Positions 25,485-34,188 are shown, counted from the first letter of the stretch. The stretch is DNA of 64,000 nucleotides from Methanofollis tationis (GCF_013377755.1 NZ_JABXWR010000001.1:1437104-1501103), one strand, 5' to 3'. The notes: generated by a model from the letters alone, not told the origin. Numbers and translations are program-made.

Positions 25485-25775
25485 TTAAAAATCCCCATAC
25501 TTCTTATGCGCCTGTTCGTTCGACATCACGGTGAGGACCAGCACCTCCTGCTCAGGTTCGCGGATCCGGTAGAACGCGGTGTAGGTGCGGCCGATATGAA
25601 GGCGATAGGTGTCGTCGCGCCCCTGCACATGGAGGCGTTCCCTGTCGCCGCCGCTGCCGGGGCACGGGTCTACGGCAAGAGCGGCCAGTTTCTCCATGAT
25701 GACACGCCGGCTCTTCGGGCTGAGGCGTTGAAGAGCGATGTTGACCGTGCGATCAATCAGCACCCGGTACGTCAA
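25485..25775 (-). CDS. RelE/ParE-family toxin
   Basis: 96-residue mRNA interferase-like toxin. The family core is clear: a basic start (MTYRVLIDRTVNIALQRLSP), then GRDDTYRLHIGRTYTAFYRI and the end VLVLTVMSNEQAHKKYG. The histidine and tyrosine near the C-terminus are typical of RelE types. Its start overlaps the antitoxin end by 23 bases, the usual toxin-antitoxin arrangement. A decayed relative lies at 3075-3608. RelE (ribosome) or ParE (gyrase) action is not decided. Confidence 0.85.
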   Translation of the reverse strand: MTYRVLIDRTVNIALQRLSPKSRRVIMEKLAALAVDPCPGSGGDRERLHVQGRDDTYRLHIGRTYTAFYRIREPEQEVLVLTVMSNEQAHKKYGDF

Positions 25776-25956
25776 CGTCCAGCTCCACGAAATCCCCCTC
25801 TTCTTCGATGCGGTCCATATCCTCGATGAAACGCCGCTTCTTTTCCTGCTCGATCATCGCGGCGAGGAGATCGTCATAGGTCTGCCCGGCCCCCTTCAGG
25901 GCGGAGAGATCGGCCCACACCCCCTCTGATACCGGCACGCGTTTCGTGGCAGCCAT
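25753..25956 (-). CDS. Antitoxin of the RelE-type pair
   Basis: 67 residues, acidic at the C-terminus (EEEGDFVELDVDVPGAD). The N-terminal part (TKRVPVSEGVWADLSALKGAGQTYDDLL) resembles the short DNA-binding antitoxins that precede archaeal RelE or VapC toxins. ATG 25956 gives the normal length; an in-frame ATG 12 codons earlier is possible. Expected to bind the toxin and repress the shared promoter. Assigned from position and size more than from a firm motif. Confidence 0.78.
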   Translation of the reverse strand: MAATKRVPVSEGVWADLSALKGAGQTYDDLLAAMIEQEKKRRFIEDMDRIEEEGDFVELDVDVPGAD

Positions 25957-26057
25957 TGCAGGATTGTAAGGATTGATCCTATTTACCATGATCGACCGAA
26001 CCCGCACGGTCCAGCATGAAGCCCGTCGATCGTGTACGGGCACACGAGACGCCCTGC

Positions 26058-27317
26058 CTACGCCGCCAGACCCTTCCCCGATAGGCGTGTGGCCGCCGAC
26101 CTCCCGTTCACCTCCGAGCGGGGCCGCACGACCATCACGCCCTCCGGGCATACGAGGGAGCACAACCCGCAGCCGTCGCACCGGCCCTCATCGACCGCCA
26201 CCCGCCGGTCGGCGATCGAGATCGCACCAGACCCCCCGTCCCGGCAGGCGGTGACGCAACGGCCGCAGACGGTGCAGTTCTGCACCGACTCCGCACGGGC
26301 CGAGCAGGCGGCATCCCGCGAGAGGGCCTCATGCGTCCCGAGGCGAGGAAGGGCCAGACCCCGCAGGGCACCCGGCCCGGAGAGGCCCCGCTCTGCCAGG
26401 TAGCCGGAAAGTCCCTCGGCGAGGCCGCGGACGATCCCGGCCCCGCTCCACATCACCGCGGTGCAGACCTGGACCGCCGACGCCCCCACCGCGAGGTACT
26501 CGGCCGCATCCTGCCAGCGCGAGATCCCGCCGATACCCATGATCGGGACCGGGAGTTCCCGTGCAATCTGCGAGACGATGCGGAGCCCGATCGGTTTTGT
26601 CGCCGGGCCGGAATATCCCCCGTAGGTCCCGGCCCCGGCCACCGACGGGAGGGGTTCGAGGGTGTCGAGGTCGACGCCCATCAGGCACTGCACCGTGTTG
26701 ATCGCCGCAAGGATGTCGGCCCCGCCTGCCACCGCCGCCTTTGCGACAGGCAGGATGTCCGTCACGTTGGGCGTGAGTTTGACGATCAGAGGGACCTCGA
26801 CGGCATTCCGCACGGCGTGCGTCACCTCCCTGACAAGATGAGGGTGCTGCCCGAGTGCGGCGCCGACGCCCAGTTCGGGCATGCCGTGGGGGCAGGAGAC
26901 GTTCAGTTCGACCGCATCCGCCCCGGCATCGACAACGGCGCCGGCAAGGTCCCGCCACTCCGCCGGATCGGGCGAGGCCATGATGCTTGCGATCAGAACC
27001 TGCTCAGGGAACTCTTTTTTGATGGTGGCAATCTCCCCGGTCCAGCAGGCAAGGTCCCGCTTGCTGAGCAGTTCGATGTTCTCGAAGCCCAGGAGCCCGG
27101 CCCCCTCTCCTTTCCAGGCGGCAAAACGGGGCGAGACATCGGCGATCTCCATCGAATCCGGGACAATGGTCTTTGTCACCGCCCCTCCCCAGCCGAGCCG
27201 GAAGGCGTGCCTGATCTGGTCGCCCGACGCGGTCGGGGGGCCAGAGGCGAGCAGGAAGGGGTTGTCGAGCGAGAGGGTGCCGACAGTGGTTTTGAGCGTG
27301 GAGGGGGATGTGGGCAT
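26058..27317 (-). CDS. PreA-like dihydropyrimidine/dihydroorotate dehydrogenase with ferredoxin domain
   Basis: 419 residues. A TIM-barrel FMN domain (about 1-310) has FLLASGPPTASG, NVSCPHGMPELG and PIMGIGGISRWQDAAEYL. The C-terminal domain holds two 4Fe-4S motifs: CTVCGRCVTAC and CDGCGLCSLVCPEG. The layout matches the PreA subunit of NAD-dependent dihydropyrimidine dehydrogenase and some dihydroorotate dehydrogenases. I see no PreT partner. ATG 27317 gives the usual start MPTSPSTLKTTVGTLSL. The physiological substrate in methanogens is not certain. Confidence 0.85.
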   Translation of the reverse strand: MPTSPSTLKTTVGTLSLDNPFLLASGPPTASGDQIRHAFRLGWGGAVTKTIVPDSMEIADVSPRFAAWKGEGAGLLGFENIELLSKRDLACWTGEIATIKKEFPEQVLIASIMASPDPAEWRDLAGAVVDAGADAVELNVSCPHGMPELGVGAALGQHPHLVREVTHAVRNAVEVPLIVKLTPNVTDILPVAKAAVAGGADILAAINTVQCLMGVDLDTLEPLPSVAGAGTYGGYSGPATKPIGLRIVSQIARELPVPIMGIGGISRWQDAAEYLAVGASAVQVCTAVMWSGAGIVRGLAEGLSGYLAERGLSGPGALRGLALPRLGTHEALSRDAACSARAESVQNCTVCGRCVTACRDGGSGAISIADRRVAVDEGRCDGCGLCSLVCPEGVMVVRPRSEVNGRSAATRLSGKGLAA

Positions 27318-27384
27318 GTAATTTTTCCTTAACGGAGTGTCGCCGGGCGTCCTTATGTTTTTTGGGATCCTATCGAGAGTTTGA

Positions 27385-27789
27385 GTGACACATGGAAAAT
27401 ACGAAAACCTGCCGGTCCTGAACTCGATCCTGCTCAGGAGCGGGGTGTACGCGCAACTGCTCCTCTCGGACGCCGTGATCATCCTGATCATCTGGGCGCT
27501 GGAGAAGGGCCTCGGGTTCCGGCCAGAACTCAGGCGAAAGCAGGTCGTCTACGAGAAGATCGACCTCGTGCGGGCAGACCGCCGGGATGAGCTGATCGCC
27601 GATCTCAGGGAGCGGACCGGACTGAACGTCATCAGGTGCGAGGTCGAGCGGATCGATTTCCTCAGGGACACGGCGGAGATCAGCGTGTACTATGCCGGGG
27701 CCCGGTGGAGAAGAAGTGAGGAGGGGCTCTGCCCTCCCCTGCGGACTGTTTACCTGGCCCCTCCTTACCAGACCGGTTCGACCCCGTAG
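27385..27789 (+). pseudogene. DUF4956-family protein lacking its N-terminal half
   Basis: 134 residues. One hydrophobic helix (about 20-40) is followed by the soluble end typical of DUF4956 (VVYEKIDLV, ELIADLRERTGLN, RIDFLRDTAEISVYY). Family proteins have about 220 residues with several helices ahead of this point; here a TGA sits directly before the GTG at 27385 and nothing upstream continues the frame. Likely a truncated gene; a short functional form is possible. It runs into the convergent PRC-barrel gene at 27765. Confidence 0.62.
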
Positions 27790-28139
27790 AAATGGTACAC
27801 CCGTTCGAACCATGCGAGGTCGTCGGACCTCGGTGGGTTGCCCCTGTCGAAACTTGGAGCATTTTTAAACGTCTCCTCCCGGACTTTCAGGGTATATTCA
27901 TCCTGTCCTGGCTCACGCGAGAGTGCCTGCCAGGGTACAGGGAAGTACTTCTCCCCGAGGCCCAGGATCCCGCCCGAGGAGATGACAGCGAAGGTGACCA
28001 GCCCGGAGGACGTATCGATCATCAGGGAATCGATCACGCCGAGGTGCTCTTCTGCCGCACTTTTCACCGAACTCCCGAGGATCCTGTCGATCATCTCCAT
28101 CCTCGGGTAGACAACCGTTACCTGACTTGCAAAACTCAT
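27765..28139 (-). CDS. PRC-barrel domain protein
   Basis: 124 residues. The PRC-barrel fold spans about residues 18-80 (ILGSSVKSAAEEHLGVIDSL, then GLGEKYFPVPWQAL), with a short charged C-terminal tail. Such small archaeal proteins may bind RNA-processing or envelope partners; the specific role is unknown. It overlaps the 3' end of the DUF4956 fragment. A shorter start at ATG 28100 would still keep the barrel. Confidence 0.82.
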   Translation of the reverse strand: MSFASQVTVVYPRMEMIDRILGSSVKSAAEEHLGVIDSLMIDTSSGLVTFAVISSGGILGLGEKYFPVPWQALSREPGQDEYTLKVREETFKNAPSFDRGNPPRSDDLAWFERVYHFYGVEPVW

Positions 28140-28461
28140 GTTCTATCCCCCCCCTCTCCTGCGGGCGGCCTGAACCGTCCGTAGAATGATGTCCCTGTTG
28201 TCAGGGGTGAATAAGTACGTTCCGGTGAGAGCGATGATTCAGAATAGAATGATCTGTCCGTGTTCCCTGATTGGTCGGCCGGGGTTCATGCCGATCTTCG
28301 GGATAGACTGAATGCGCCCGGGAAGAAGAGGGGGTTTATTGCGGGCCATACCGCGTATGGCACTGGCATCCTCCCGGTCGTTTTCACCGAAGAGGTGCTG
28401 AATACCATCAGCACTGGCCCCGACCGTTCCCCTGATATCGCCCGGCGTCCAACAGGTGAGC
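28140..28461. other. 320-bp stretch without a clear gene
   Basis: Frames are open in places but show no family features. It contains GGCATCCTCCCGGT, also seen with one change near 60880 (reverse strand). Promoters for the flanking PRC-barrel and parvulin genes must lie here; no strong TATA box is visible. Confidence 0.4.
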
Positions 28462-28740
28462 ATGGTACAGTGCAACGCCTCCCACATCCTGGTGGGAACC
28501 ATGGCAGAGGCGCAGGAGCTCATGCAGCGGATCAAGTCCGGCGAGAACTTCGAGGCCCTCGCCAGAAAACACTCGAAGTGCCCCTCGGGCAAGGACGGGG
28601 GAAAACTCGGCTGGTTTTCGAGGGGCCAGATGGTCGCACCCTTCGAGAAGGCCTGCCTCGCCGGGAAAGAGGGTGAGGTCGTCGGCCCGGTGAAGACCCA
28701 GTTCGGCTGGCACGTGATCAGGATCGACGGTAAGAAGTGA
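28462..28740 (+). CDS. Parvulin-type peptidyl-prolyl isomerase
   Basis: 92 residues, the size of E. coli PpiC. Core elements are visible: NASHILV at the start, SGKDGGKLGWFSRGQMV in the middle, and TQFGWHVIRI at the end, carrying the conserved histidines and phenylalanine of the active site. No signal peptide, so it acts in the cytoplasm. ATG 28462 matches family starts; GTG 28456 would add two residues. Single gene with a T-run terminator. Confidence 0.93.
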   Translation: MVQCNASHILVGTMAEAQELMQRIKSGENFEALARKHSKCPSGKDGGKLGWFSRGQMVAPFEKACLAGKEGEVVGPVKTQFGWHVIRIDGKK

Positions 28741-28760
28741 AGGGCCCGCCAGGGTGCGCT

Positions 28761-28768
28761 CTTTTTTC
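28761..28768 (+). terminator. Oligo-T terminator after the parvulin gene
   Basis: CTTTTTTC 20 bases past the stop codon. Confidence 0.5.
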
Positions 28769-29198
28769 TGGTGGAACAGGGGCAGATCACCATCCGCCGC
28801 CTCTCCCGTTCTGTCGTTAAAGCCCCGGCAGGTCTCCCCGGGCCAGGGGAGAACCGGATCCGGTGGTTTTATATCTCTGCGCGCCGGAGTCATGGTGTCG
28901 GTCCTCCCTGAACTTGTGTTGGCGCACGATTCAATCCGGGGGCTGCCGTTCTTTCTTTTCTCAATCCGTCCTATTATATGTCATCGCCCGGAGGTGGGGC
29001 GGATCCTGTGGATCGGGAAAATAACCGTTTTGAGGACTATGTAGAAATGCCTGTCAAAACCTCATGATATTTATTACCTGTTCGTCGATAGAAGTCAGCA
29101 GTATATCCTCTGAAGGGTGTTTTTCGACAGAGCCAGTTTTTCGCGAGGATCTCACGCTATAGACGCGAAGGTTTGGGGGAAAATTGCAGGGATTCATT

Positions 29199-29228
29199 CT
29201 TCGCGGCCTTCGCGGCTTCGCGTGAGGG
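29199..29228. repeat. CGCGAAG-type dispersed repeat
   Basis: CTTCGCGGCCTTCGCGGCTT followed by CGCGTGAGGG; related to the longer inverted repeat at 11315-11393. Confidence 0.5.
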
Positions 29229-29257
29229 AACGGGAGGCCGGGTATGCCGATGCCATG

Positions 29258-29289
29258 GAACCAGGCTACCGGAGGGCTTCAACGAAGTC
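29258..29289. repeat. Solo end of an IS related to the inner IS at 5304-6310
   Basis: GGAGGGCTTCAACGAAGTC matches the right end of that IS (GGAGGGTTTCAACGAAGCC) with two changes, and the match extends about 12 bases further in. The opposite end and the transposase are absent. Confidence 0.5.
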
Positions 29290-29313
29290 ATTTTGAGGGT
29301 TTTTGGGTACGGC

Positions 29314-29808
29314 TCAGGCAGACGGGCCGATCACAAACCGCACGCACCCCTCATCCCCGGCGCCGTCCGGCACAAACCCGATCTTCTCCAGCACCCGCAC
29401 CGAGGCCCGGTTCTGCGGGTCCGCCTGCGCCGCCACTTTCCTGACCTCCGGGTGCGCAAACGCCCACCCTATAAGGGCGGCCGCCGCTTCGGTCGCATAT
29501 CCCCGCCCCCGGAAGGCCGGCAGCACGCCGTAGCCGATTTCGACCTCGCCTTCGGCCGAAGGGCGCCCGAGAAACCCGCACGACCCGACCAGGGTTCCGC
29601 CGGCGACGACATACCAGAGGTTCCAGCCGGCGCTCCCCGGATCCTCCTGGAGCCAGGAGAGGAAGAGGGGCAGGGCGTCAGCCAGGCTCTCTGGCGGCCA
29701 CTCATCAGGGACGGTGGCGCCGAGAGCACGCGAGAGCGCCGATCGGTTCGTGAGTATCTCCGTCGCCGGCACCAGGCGGAGCCGTTGCGTCCTCACCTCC
29801 TCAGCCAT
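29314..29808 (-). CDS. GNAT acetyltransferase (RimJ/RimL type)
   Basis: 164 residues. N-terminal RTQRLRLVPATE and the acetyl-CoA loop LPAFRGRGYATEAAAALIGWAF are standard; then VRKVAAQADPQNRASVRVLEKIGF. Expected to acetylate a protein N-terminus or small molecule. ATG 29808 overlaps the end of the upstream methyltransferase by eight bases, so the two are co-transcribed; whether this is functional or by chance is not clear. Confidence 0.88.
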   Translation of the reverse strand: MAEEVRTQRLRLVPATEILTNRSALSRALGATVPDEWPPESLADALPLFLSWLQEDPGSAGWNLWYVVAGGTLVGSCGFLGRPSAEGEVEIGYGVLPAFRGRGYATEAAAALIGWAFAHPEVRKVAAQADPQNRASVRVLEKIGFVPDGAGDEGCVRFVIGPSA

Positions 29809-30775
29809 CCCACCCGTCGGCCCGCAGCCGCTCCTTCGCCCGCGCCGCATATCCCTCGTCTGCATCGATGCAGACAAAACGCCTCCCGGCCCGCACCGCC
29901 GCCACCCCGGTCGTCCCGGCCCCCGCGAACGGGTCGAGCACCACGTCGCCCTTGAACGTATAGAGCTGGATGCAGCGGTACGGCAGCTCCACCGGGAACG
30001 GCGCCGGGTGCCCGACCTTCCGCGCCGACTCGGTCGGAAACGTCCAGATGCTCTTCGTCCACTCCAGGAACTGCTCCCTGGTGATCGTGTCCTCCCGGTC
30101 GCCCCTCTTCCGCCCGTACGTCCCCTTTGAAAAGACCAGGATATACTCGTGGACGTCCCGCAGCGTCGGGTTCGAGGCCGAGCACCAGCTCCCCCAGGCC
30201 GTCGAGACCCCGGCGCCAGAGGCCTTGTTCCAGATGATCTCGCCCCGCATCAGGAACCCGATCTCGTTCATCAGCCCGATGATATGGCTGTGATACGGGA
30301 TGTAGGGCTTCCGGCCCACGTTCGCCACGTTGATGCAGGCCCGTCCGCCCGGCACAAGCACGCGGTAGGTCTCGGTGAAGACCTCCCGCAGGAGGCCGAG
30401 GTACTCCTCCAGGTCCAGGTCGTCGTCGTAGGTCTTGCCCACGTTGTACGGCGGCGAGGTCACCATCAGGTGGACGCTGTTGTCAGGGAGCGGGTCCATG
30501 CGCCGGCTGTCCATGCAGAGCACGGTGTCCAGGAGTTCGGGCGGCACGACCCCCCCGGCGTCCGGGGCGGGGGTCTCCGCGACCGGGCCGGCATAGATCC
30601 GCCGGCTATAAAAGGGGCGGGCGTCGTGGCACTCGCGCTTCGACACCCCGAACTCGCTCGTCTCCGTCTTTTTTTTAACGGGGCCGAGCCGTTTTTTGCA
30701 TGAAGGGCAGACGGGGCGGGCGGCGCTCCCGGCATACTCCCATTCCCGGCCACAGGCTGGACAGGTGAGGTGCAT
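29801..30775 (-). CDS. DNA methyltransferase with an N-terminal zinc ribbon
   Basis: 324 residues. A zinc ribbon (CPAC at 5-8, CPSC at 23-26) precedes the catalytic TSPPY (106-110). The AdoMet motif DPFAGAGTT (about 281-289) comes last, so this is a beta-class N4-cytosine or N6-adenine methylase. ATG 30775 gives the family start MHLTCPACG; upstream in-frame sequence is AT-rich intergenic DNA. No restriction gene lies next to it. The GNAT gene overlaps its end. Confidence 0.87.
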   Translation of the reverse strand: MHLTCPACGREWEYAGSAARPVCPSCKKRLGPVKKKTETSEFGVSKRECHDARPFYSRRIYAGPVAETPAPDAGGVVPPELLDTVLCMDSRRMDPLPDNSVHLMVTSPPYNVGKTYDDDLDLEEYLGLLREVFTETYRVLVPGGRACINVANVGRKPYIPYHSHIIGLMNEIGFLMRGEIIWNKASGAGVSTAWGSWCSASNPTLRDVHEYILVFSKGTYGRKRGDREDTITREQFLEWTKSIWTFPTESARKVGHPAPFPVELPYRCIQLYTFKGDVVLDPFAGAGTTGVAAVRAGRRFVCIDADEGYAARAKERLRADGWDG

Positions 30776-30887
30776 CGATCGATCTTTGCTCCCGCCGGTA
30801 ATAGGGGTGCCGGAAGGGGACCGCGGCGCCGGAACCGCCATGCCGGATACAAAAGGGCTGTAGAAACTCCCGGATAAAATAATAAAA

Positions 30888-30897
30888 TTTATATATT
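30888..30897 (+). promoter_or_regulatory. TATA box of the YegP-like gene
   Basis: TTTATATATT centred 34 bases before ATG 30927; leader of about eight bases. Confidence 0.55.
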
Positions 30898-30926
30898 GTG
30901 GCTTCCTCCTTACCTTCGGTGGAACA

Positions 30927-31112
30927 ATGCCGAAAGGAAAATTTGAGGTGTACAACGACAAGGTCGGAGGATACAGGTTCAGACTGAAGGCATCCAACGG
31001 CCAGATCATCGCCGTCAGCCAGGCCTACAAGTCCAGGGAGTCCTGCCTGAAGGGTATCGAGAGTGTGAAGAACAACGCCCCCAACGCCGAAGTCTTTGAA
31101 GTGGAGGAATAA
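30927..31112 (+). CDS. YegP/DUF1508 family small protein
   Basis: 61 residues, one DUF1508 unit: KGKFEVYNDKVGGYRFRLKA, then IAVSQAYKSRESCLKGIESV. Proteins of this family are usually one or two such units and are abundant but of unknown function. A strong TATA box and short leader suggest good expression. Single gene. Confidence 0.9.
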   Translation: MPKGKFEVYNDKVGGYRFRLKASNGQIIAVSQAYKSRESCLKGIESVKNNAPNAEVFEVEE

Positions 31113-31408
31113 CCCCCCTTTTCTCAGGGCCTGGCGCCCGCCGCTGTTGGCCATTTTCACCCATTCACGGTAAATCCGCATTTTATGTTCCTATGTGTGG
31201 ATTATGTGAAAAATTGTGGTTTTTTCCGAGACATTATCCATGACATTTTCAAAAAATCCTGGCGGGGTGGCAGCGTGAGCATATGGCAAAACATCTCGGG
31301 ATCAGTGTTCATGGCACACCTCGTCCTGTGATCTCACCTGTGTCTCTACCGGTGGAAATCTTCTTTATCTCTCATCGACAACAGGCAGCCGCTACGGGGG
31401 GAAAAGCC

Positions 31409-31915
31409 ATGGCACAGATGGAACTGTTGAAGAAACGACCGGATCTCGAAGAACTCCGGATGCAGCACGATATCGACGGCCTCGTCGAGATCCTGGAGAC
31501 GCATGAAGAAGAGGGGAACCGCGCCGCACTGACCCTGGCCCGGATGGGCGACGAGGCGGTCGAGCCGCTGATCAAGGCCCTCAAACACAAGAACGAGGCC
31601 ATCCAGTGGAAGGCGGCGATGGGCCTCGGGGAGATCGGGGGCCCGGCGGTCGAGTCCCTGATCCAGACAATCAGGACAGGCGAGCGGCGGGTGCAGCTCC
31701 CGGCCCTCTGGGCCCTGGAGCAGACCGGCGACGAGCGGGCGGTCGACTTCTTCATCCGCGTCCTGGACCACAAGAGCGAGTACTGCCGGCAGCTGGCAGC
31801 GTCGTCGCTTCTGCGGATCGGGACTGAGCGGGGAGTGCAGGCCGCGAACCAGCGCCTGAACAAGGAGAGCGAGAGCTTCCGCGGGATCGTCGCCGAGATG
31901 ATCGAGGGGAGCTGA
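31409..31915 (+). CDS. HEAT-repeat (PBS-lyase type) protein
   Basis: 168 residues. Charged N-terminal helix, then four or so HEAT units: AVEPLIKALKHKNEAIQWKAAMGL, AVESLIQTIRTG, AVDFFIRVLDHKSEYCRQLAA. Similar in plan to the gene at 14135 and the fragment at 38074, so a small paralogous set exists. ATG 31409 follows GGGGGGAAAAGCC; in-frame sequence further up is not HEAT-like. TTCTTTATC at about 31360-31368 may be the TATA box. Role unknown; likely a protein-binding scaffold. Confidence 0.88.
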   Translation: MAQMELLKKRPDLEELRMQHDIDGLVEILETHEEEGNRAALTLARMGDEAVEPLIKALKHKNEAIQWKAAMGLGEIGGPAVESLIQTIRTGERRVQLPALWALEQTGDERAVDFFIRVLDHKSEYCRQLAASSLLRIGTERGVQAANQRLNKESESFRGIVAEMIEGS

Positions 31916-31936
31916 CCCCTCTCCTTTTTCCCGGGA

Positions 31937-32368
31937 TCATCCCATCCCGATCTGGATCGCCGTCGGGTAGGCCTCCATCATCGCATACACGATCGCGCGC
32001 GAGACCCAGGCCCGCCCCTTCTGCATCGTCCGCATTTCGCTCAACTCGCCCAGGGCCTGGAGGGCCTCCAGCGCCGTTCGATCGGCGAGATAGAGGCTTT
32101 CCTTCACGTCGGGCGTGAACCGGAAGATGACCGGGAGGCGGAGGCGGTCGTGGAGGCCGACCGGGAGGCGCTCCCCGAGCCTCCGGATCACCGCGCGGTC
32201 GAAGGCATACTCGCCGCCCGCCTTCGTCACCGTCGCGGGGTTCTCCTCCGCGAGCAGGCGGGCCAGGCTCTTCTGTTCGGCCGCCAGCCCCTCGTTGATC
32301 CGCCCGATCTCCAGGGCCATCCACCGCCGCAGCACGCTATCGTCGGTGATCCTCGGCCGGTACGACAT
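31937..32368 (-). CDS. UPF0216 (DUF61) family protein
   Basis: 143 residues of a mostly archaeal family without known function. Conserved pieces: RRWMALEIGRINEGLAAEQKSLARLL near the start and KGRAWVSRAIVYAMMEAYPTAIQIG at the end. ATG 32368 gives the normal start; the in-frame sequence ahead of it is intergenic. Faces away from the phosphate transporter and could share its promoter region. Confidence 0.85.
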   Translation of the reverse strand: MSYRPRITDDSVLRRWMALEIGRINEGLAAEQKSLARLLAEENPATVTKAGGEYAFDRAVIRRLGERLPVGLHDRLRLPVIFRFTPDVKESLYLADRTALEALQALGELSEMRTMQKGRAWVSRAIVYAMMEAYPTAIQIGMG

Positions 32369-32498
32369 GCTCCCCTCTGCGGGTGCGGGGGATATGAACC
32401 TTTCCCGACCCGGCACCGGGGAGCACCTATTTATCCCTCCAGATGAAATCTGGGCAATTGGGCCTCTTGCCCTGGCCTTCTGGAGACACGATACGCGT

Positions 32499-33527
32499 AT
32501 GCTCGACGTTGCGGCGATCACAATCCTTCTTGCATTCGCCTTCACCTTTACCAACGGGTTTCAGGACGCCAGCTCCGTGGCCGCCACCCTCGTCGCCTCC
32601 AGGTCGGCGACGCCGAAAAAGGGGATCGTCCTGGTGGCCGGGATGTCGTTTCTCGGCGCCGTCCTCGGGGGAAGCGCCGTTGCCTTCACCCTCTCCGGCC
32701 TCCTCACCCTCGACCCCGGCGTCCAGACGCTGTGGGTGCTGCTGGCCGCCATCCTGAGCGCAACCCTCTGGAACCTTGCGACCTGGAGCTACGGCCTCCC
32801 CTCGTCGTCGACGCACGCCCTGATCGGCGGCCTGATCGGGGCCGGCATGGCGGCGGCCGGGATGGGAAGCGTGTACTGGGGCATAGAAGAACTCCTGGCG
32901 CCGCAGCCCGAAGTGGTCGGGCTGGTGAAGATCCTCGTCTTCTTCGTCGCCTCGGTCTTCGTCGGGTTTTCGGTGAGTTACCTGATGCGCCGGACGACCC
33001 GTCTCCTCCTCCGCAATGCAAAGAAAACGGTCACCTGGAGGATCGTCAGCCTGAACAGGATCACGGCCGCACTGATGGCGTTCTTCAACGGGGCGAACGA
33101 CTCCCAGAAACAGCTCGGCATCATCGCCCTGGTGCTCTTCGCCGCCGGCGAGTCGGCGGTCGTCGAGGTCCCCCTCTGGGCGCGGCTCACGTGCGCCGTC
33201 CTCCTCGCCCTCGGGACCCTCGGCGGCGGGTGGCGGATCATGCGGACCCTGGGGCGGCGGATCTTCAAGATCGAGCCGATCCATTCTTTCGACTCCCAGG
33301 TCTCCTCCGCGGCGACGATCGCCCTCTCCACCCTCGCGGGCGCCCCGATATCATCGACGCACGTGATCACCACCTCGGTGATCGGGGTGGGGGCTGCGGA
33401 GAACCCGCAGCGGGTGCACTGGCGGGTCGGAAAAGATATCGTCGCCGCCATGGTGGTGACGATCCCAGGAACGGCGCTCTCAGGGGCGCTGGTCTATTTC
33501 GTAATCTCACTCTTCACCGGAGCGTGA
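32499..33527 (+). CDS. pit: Inorganic phosphate transporter, PiT family
   Basis: 342 residues, about ten membrane helices. Both halves carry the PiT signature: FTFTNGFQDASSVAATLVASR near the N-terminus and FFNGANDSQKQLG in the second half, the internal duplication that forms the Na/H-phosphate path. A further pair, SSSTHALIGGL and SSTHVITTS, is also typical. A DUF47 gene follows by seven bases, the usual PiT partner. Confidence 0.95.
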   Translation: MLDVAAITILLAFAFTFTNGFQDASSVAATLVASRSATPKKGIVLVAGMSFLGAVLGGSAVAFTLSGLLTLDPGVQTLWVLLAAILSATLWNLATWSYGLPSSSTHALIGGLIGAGMAAAGMGSVYWGIEELLAPQPEVVGLVKILVFFVASVFVGFSVSYLMRRTTRLLLRNAKKTVTWRIVSLNRITAALMAFFNGANDSQKQLGIIALVLFAAGESAVVEVPLWARLTCAVLLALGTLGGGWRIMRTLGRRIFKIEPIHSFDSQVSSAATIALSTLAGAPISSTHVITTSVIGVGAAENPQRVHWRVGKDIVAAMVVTIPGTALSGALVYFVISLFTGA

Positions 33528-33534
33528 TCGTGTC

Positions 33535-34188
33535 ATGGGAGATCCATCAAAAGATCAGGGAAAAAAAAGGCGGCTGGACCTCTTCGGCTCCATCTTCCCG
33601 AGGGAATACGATTTCGAGGGCATGCTTGCCGATCAGGCGGGCCATATCCAGGTGGGCGTGCAGACGTTCGTGAACTGGCTGCAGACCCGTCCACTTCAGA
33701 ACCCGGCGAAACTGGGGGATCTGGAGGAGGAGGCAGACCGGATGCGCCACGACCTGGAGGAGAAACTGATCACCTCCTTCTCCACGCCGTTCGACCGGCA
33801 GGACATCTACAGCATCTCGCGGCAGATCGACTATATCCTGAACTACGCCGGCGAGACGGCGCGGGAGATGTACGCATTCGGTGTTGAGCCCGACGGCCCG
33901 ATCGCCGGGATGGCCGACGCCCTGCTCGCCGGGACTGCCTGTGTCGCCGCCGGCGTTAAGGTGATGAACCGGAACAACGCCGAACTGGAGGAGCAGATCA
34001 GGCTGGCCCGCGCGGCGATACACCGGATCGAGGACATCTACATCATGGGCATGGCCGACCTGCTGCACACGAACGACGCGATGGCGGCCCTGCGGAAACG
34101 GGAGATCTACCACCACCTCAGGGACGCCGGGCGGGCGCTGCGAAACGCGGCCGATATCATGCACCGGACGGCGGTCGGGCTGGCGTGA
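33535..34188 (+). CDS. DUF47 family PhoU-like phosphate transport regulator
   Basis: 217 residues, all-helical, related to PhoU. Typical segments: FPREYDFEGMLADQAGHI near the start, LEEEADRMRHDLEEKLITSF in the middle, and HRIEDIYIMGMADLLH near the end; acidic helices of this type bind metals. It lies seven bases after pit and is expected to regulate that transporter. Confidence 0.93.
   Translation: MGDPSKDQGKKRRLDLFGSIFPREYDFEGMLADQAGHIQVGVQTFVNWLQTRPLQNPAKLGDLEEEADRMRHDLEEKLITSFSTPFDRQDIYSISRQIDYILNYAGETAREMYAFGVEPDGPIAGMADALLAGTACVAAGVKVMNRNNAELEEQIRLARAAIHRIEDIYIMGMADLLHTNDAMAALRKREIYHHLRDAGRALRNAADIMHRTAVGLA

Larger units (their letters stand above)
28769..29313. other. 545-bp stretch without a gene
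   Basis: Contains the CGCGAAG-type repeat (29199-29228) and a degenerate IS end (29258-29289). No plausible coding frame; looks like eroded insertion debris. Confidence 0.5.

Noticed and set aside
28260-28676. Frame ahead of the parvulin gene as a longer coding start
   Set aside because: It is in a different frame from parvulin and has no family features.
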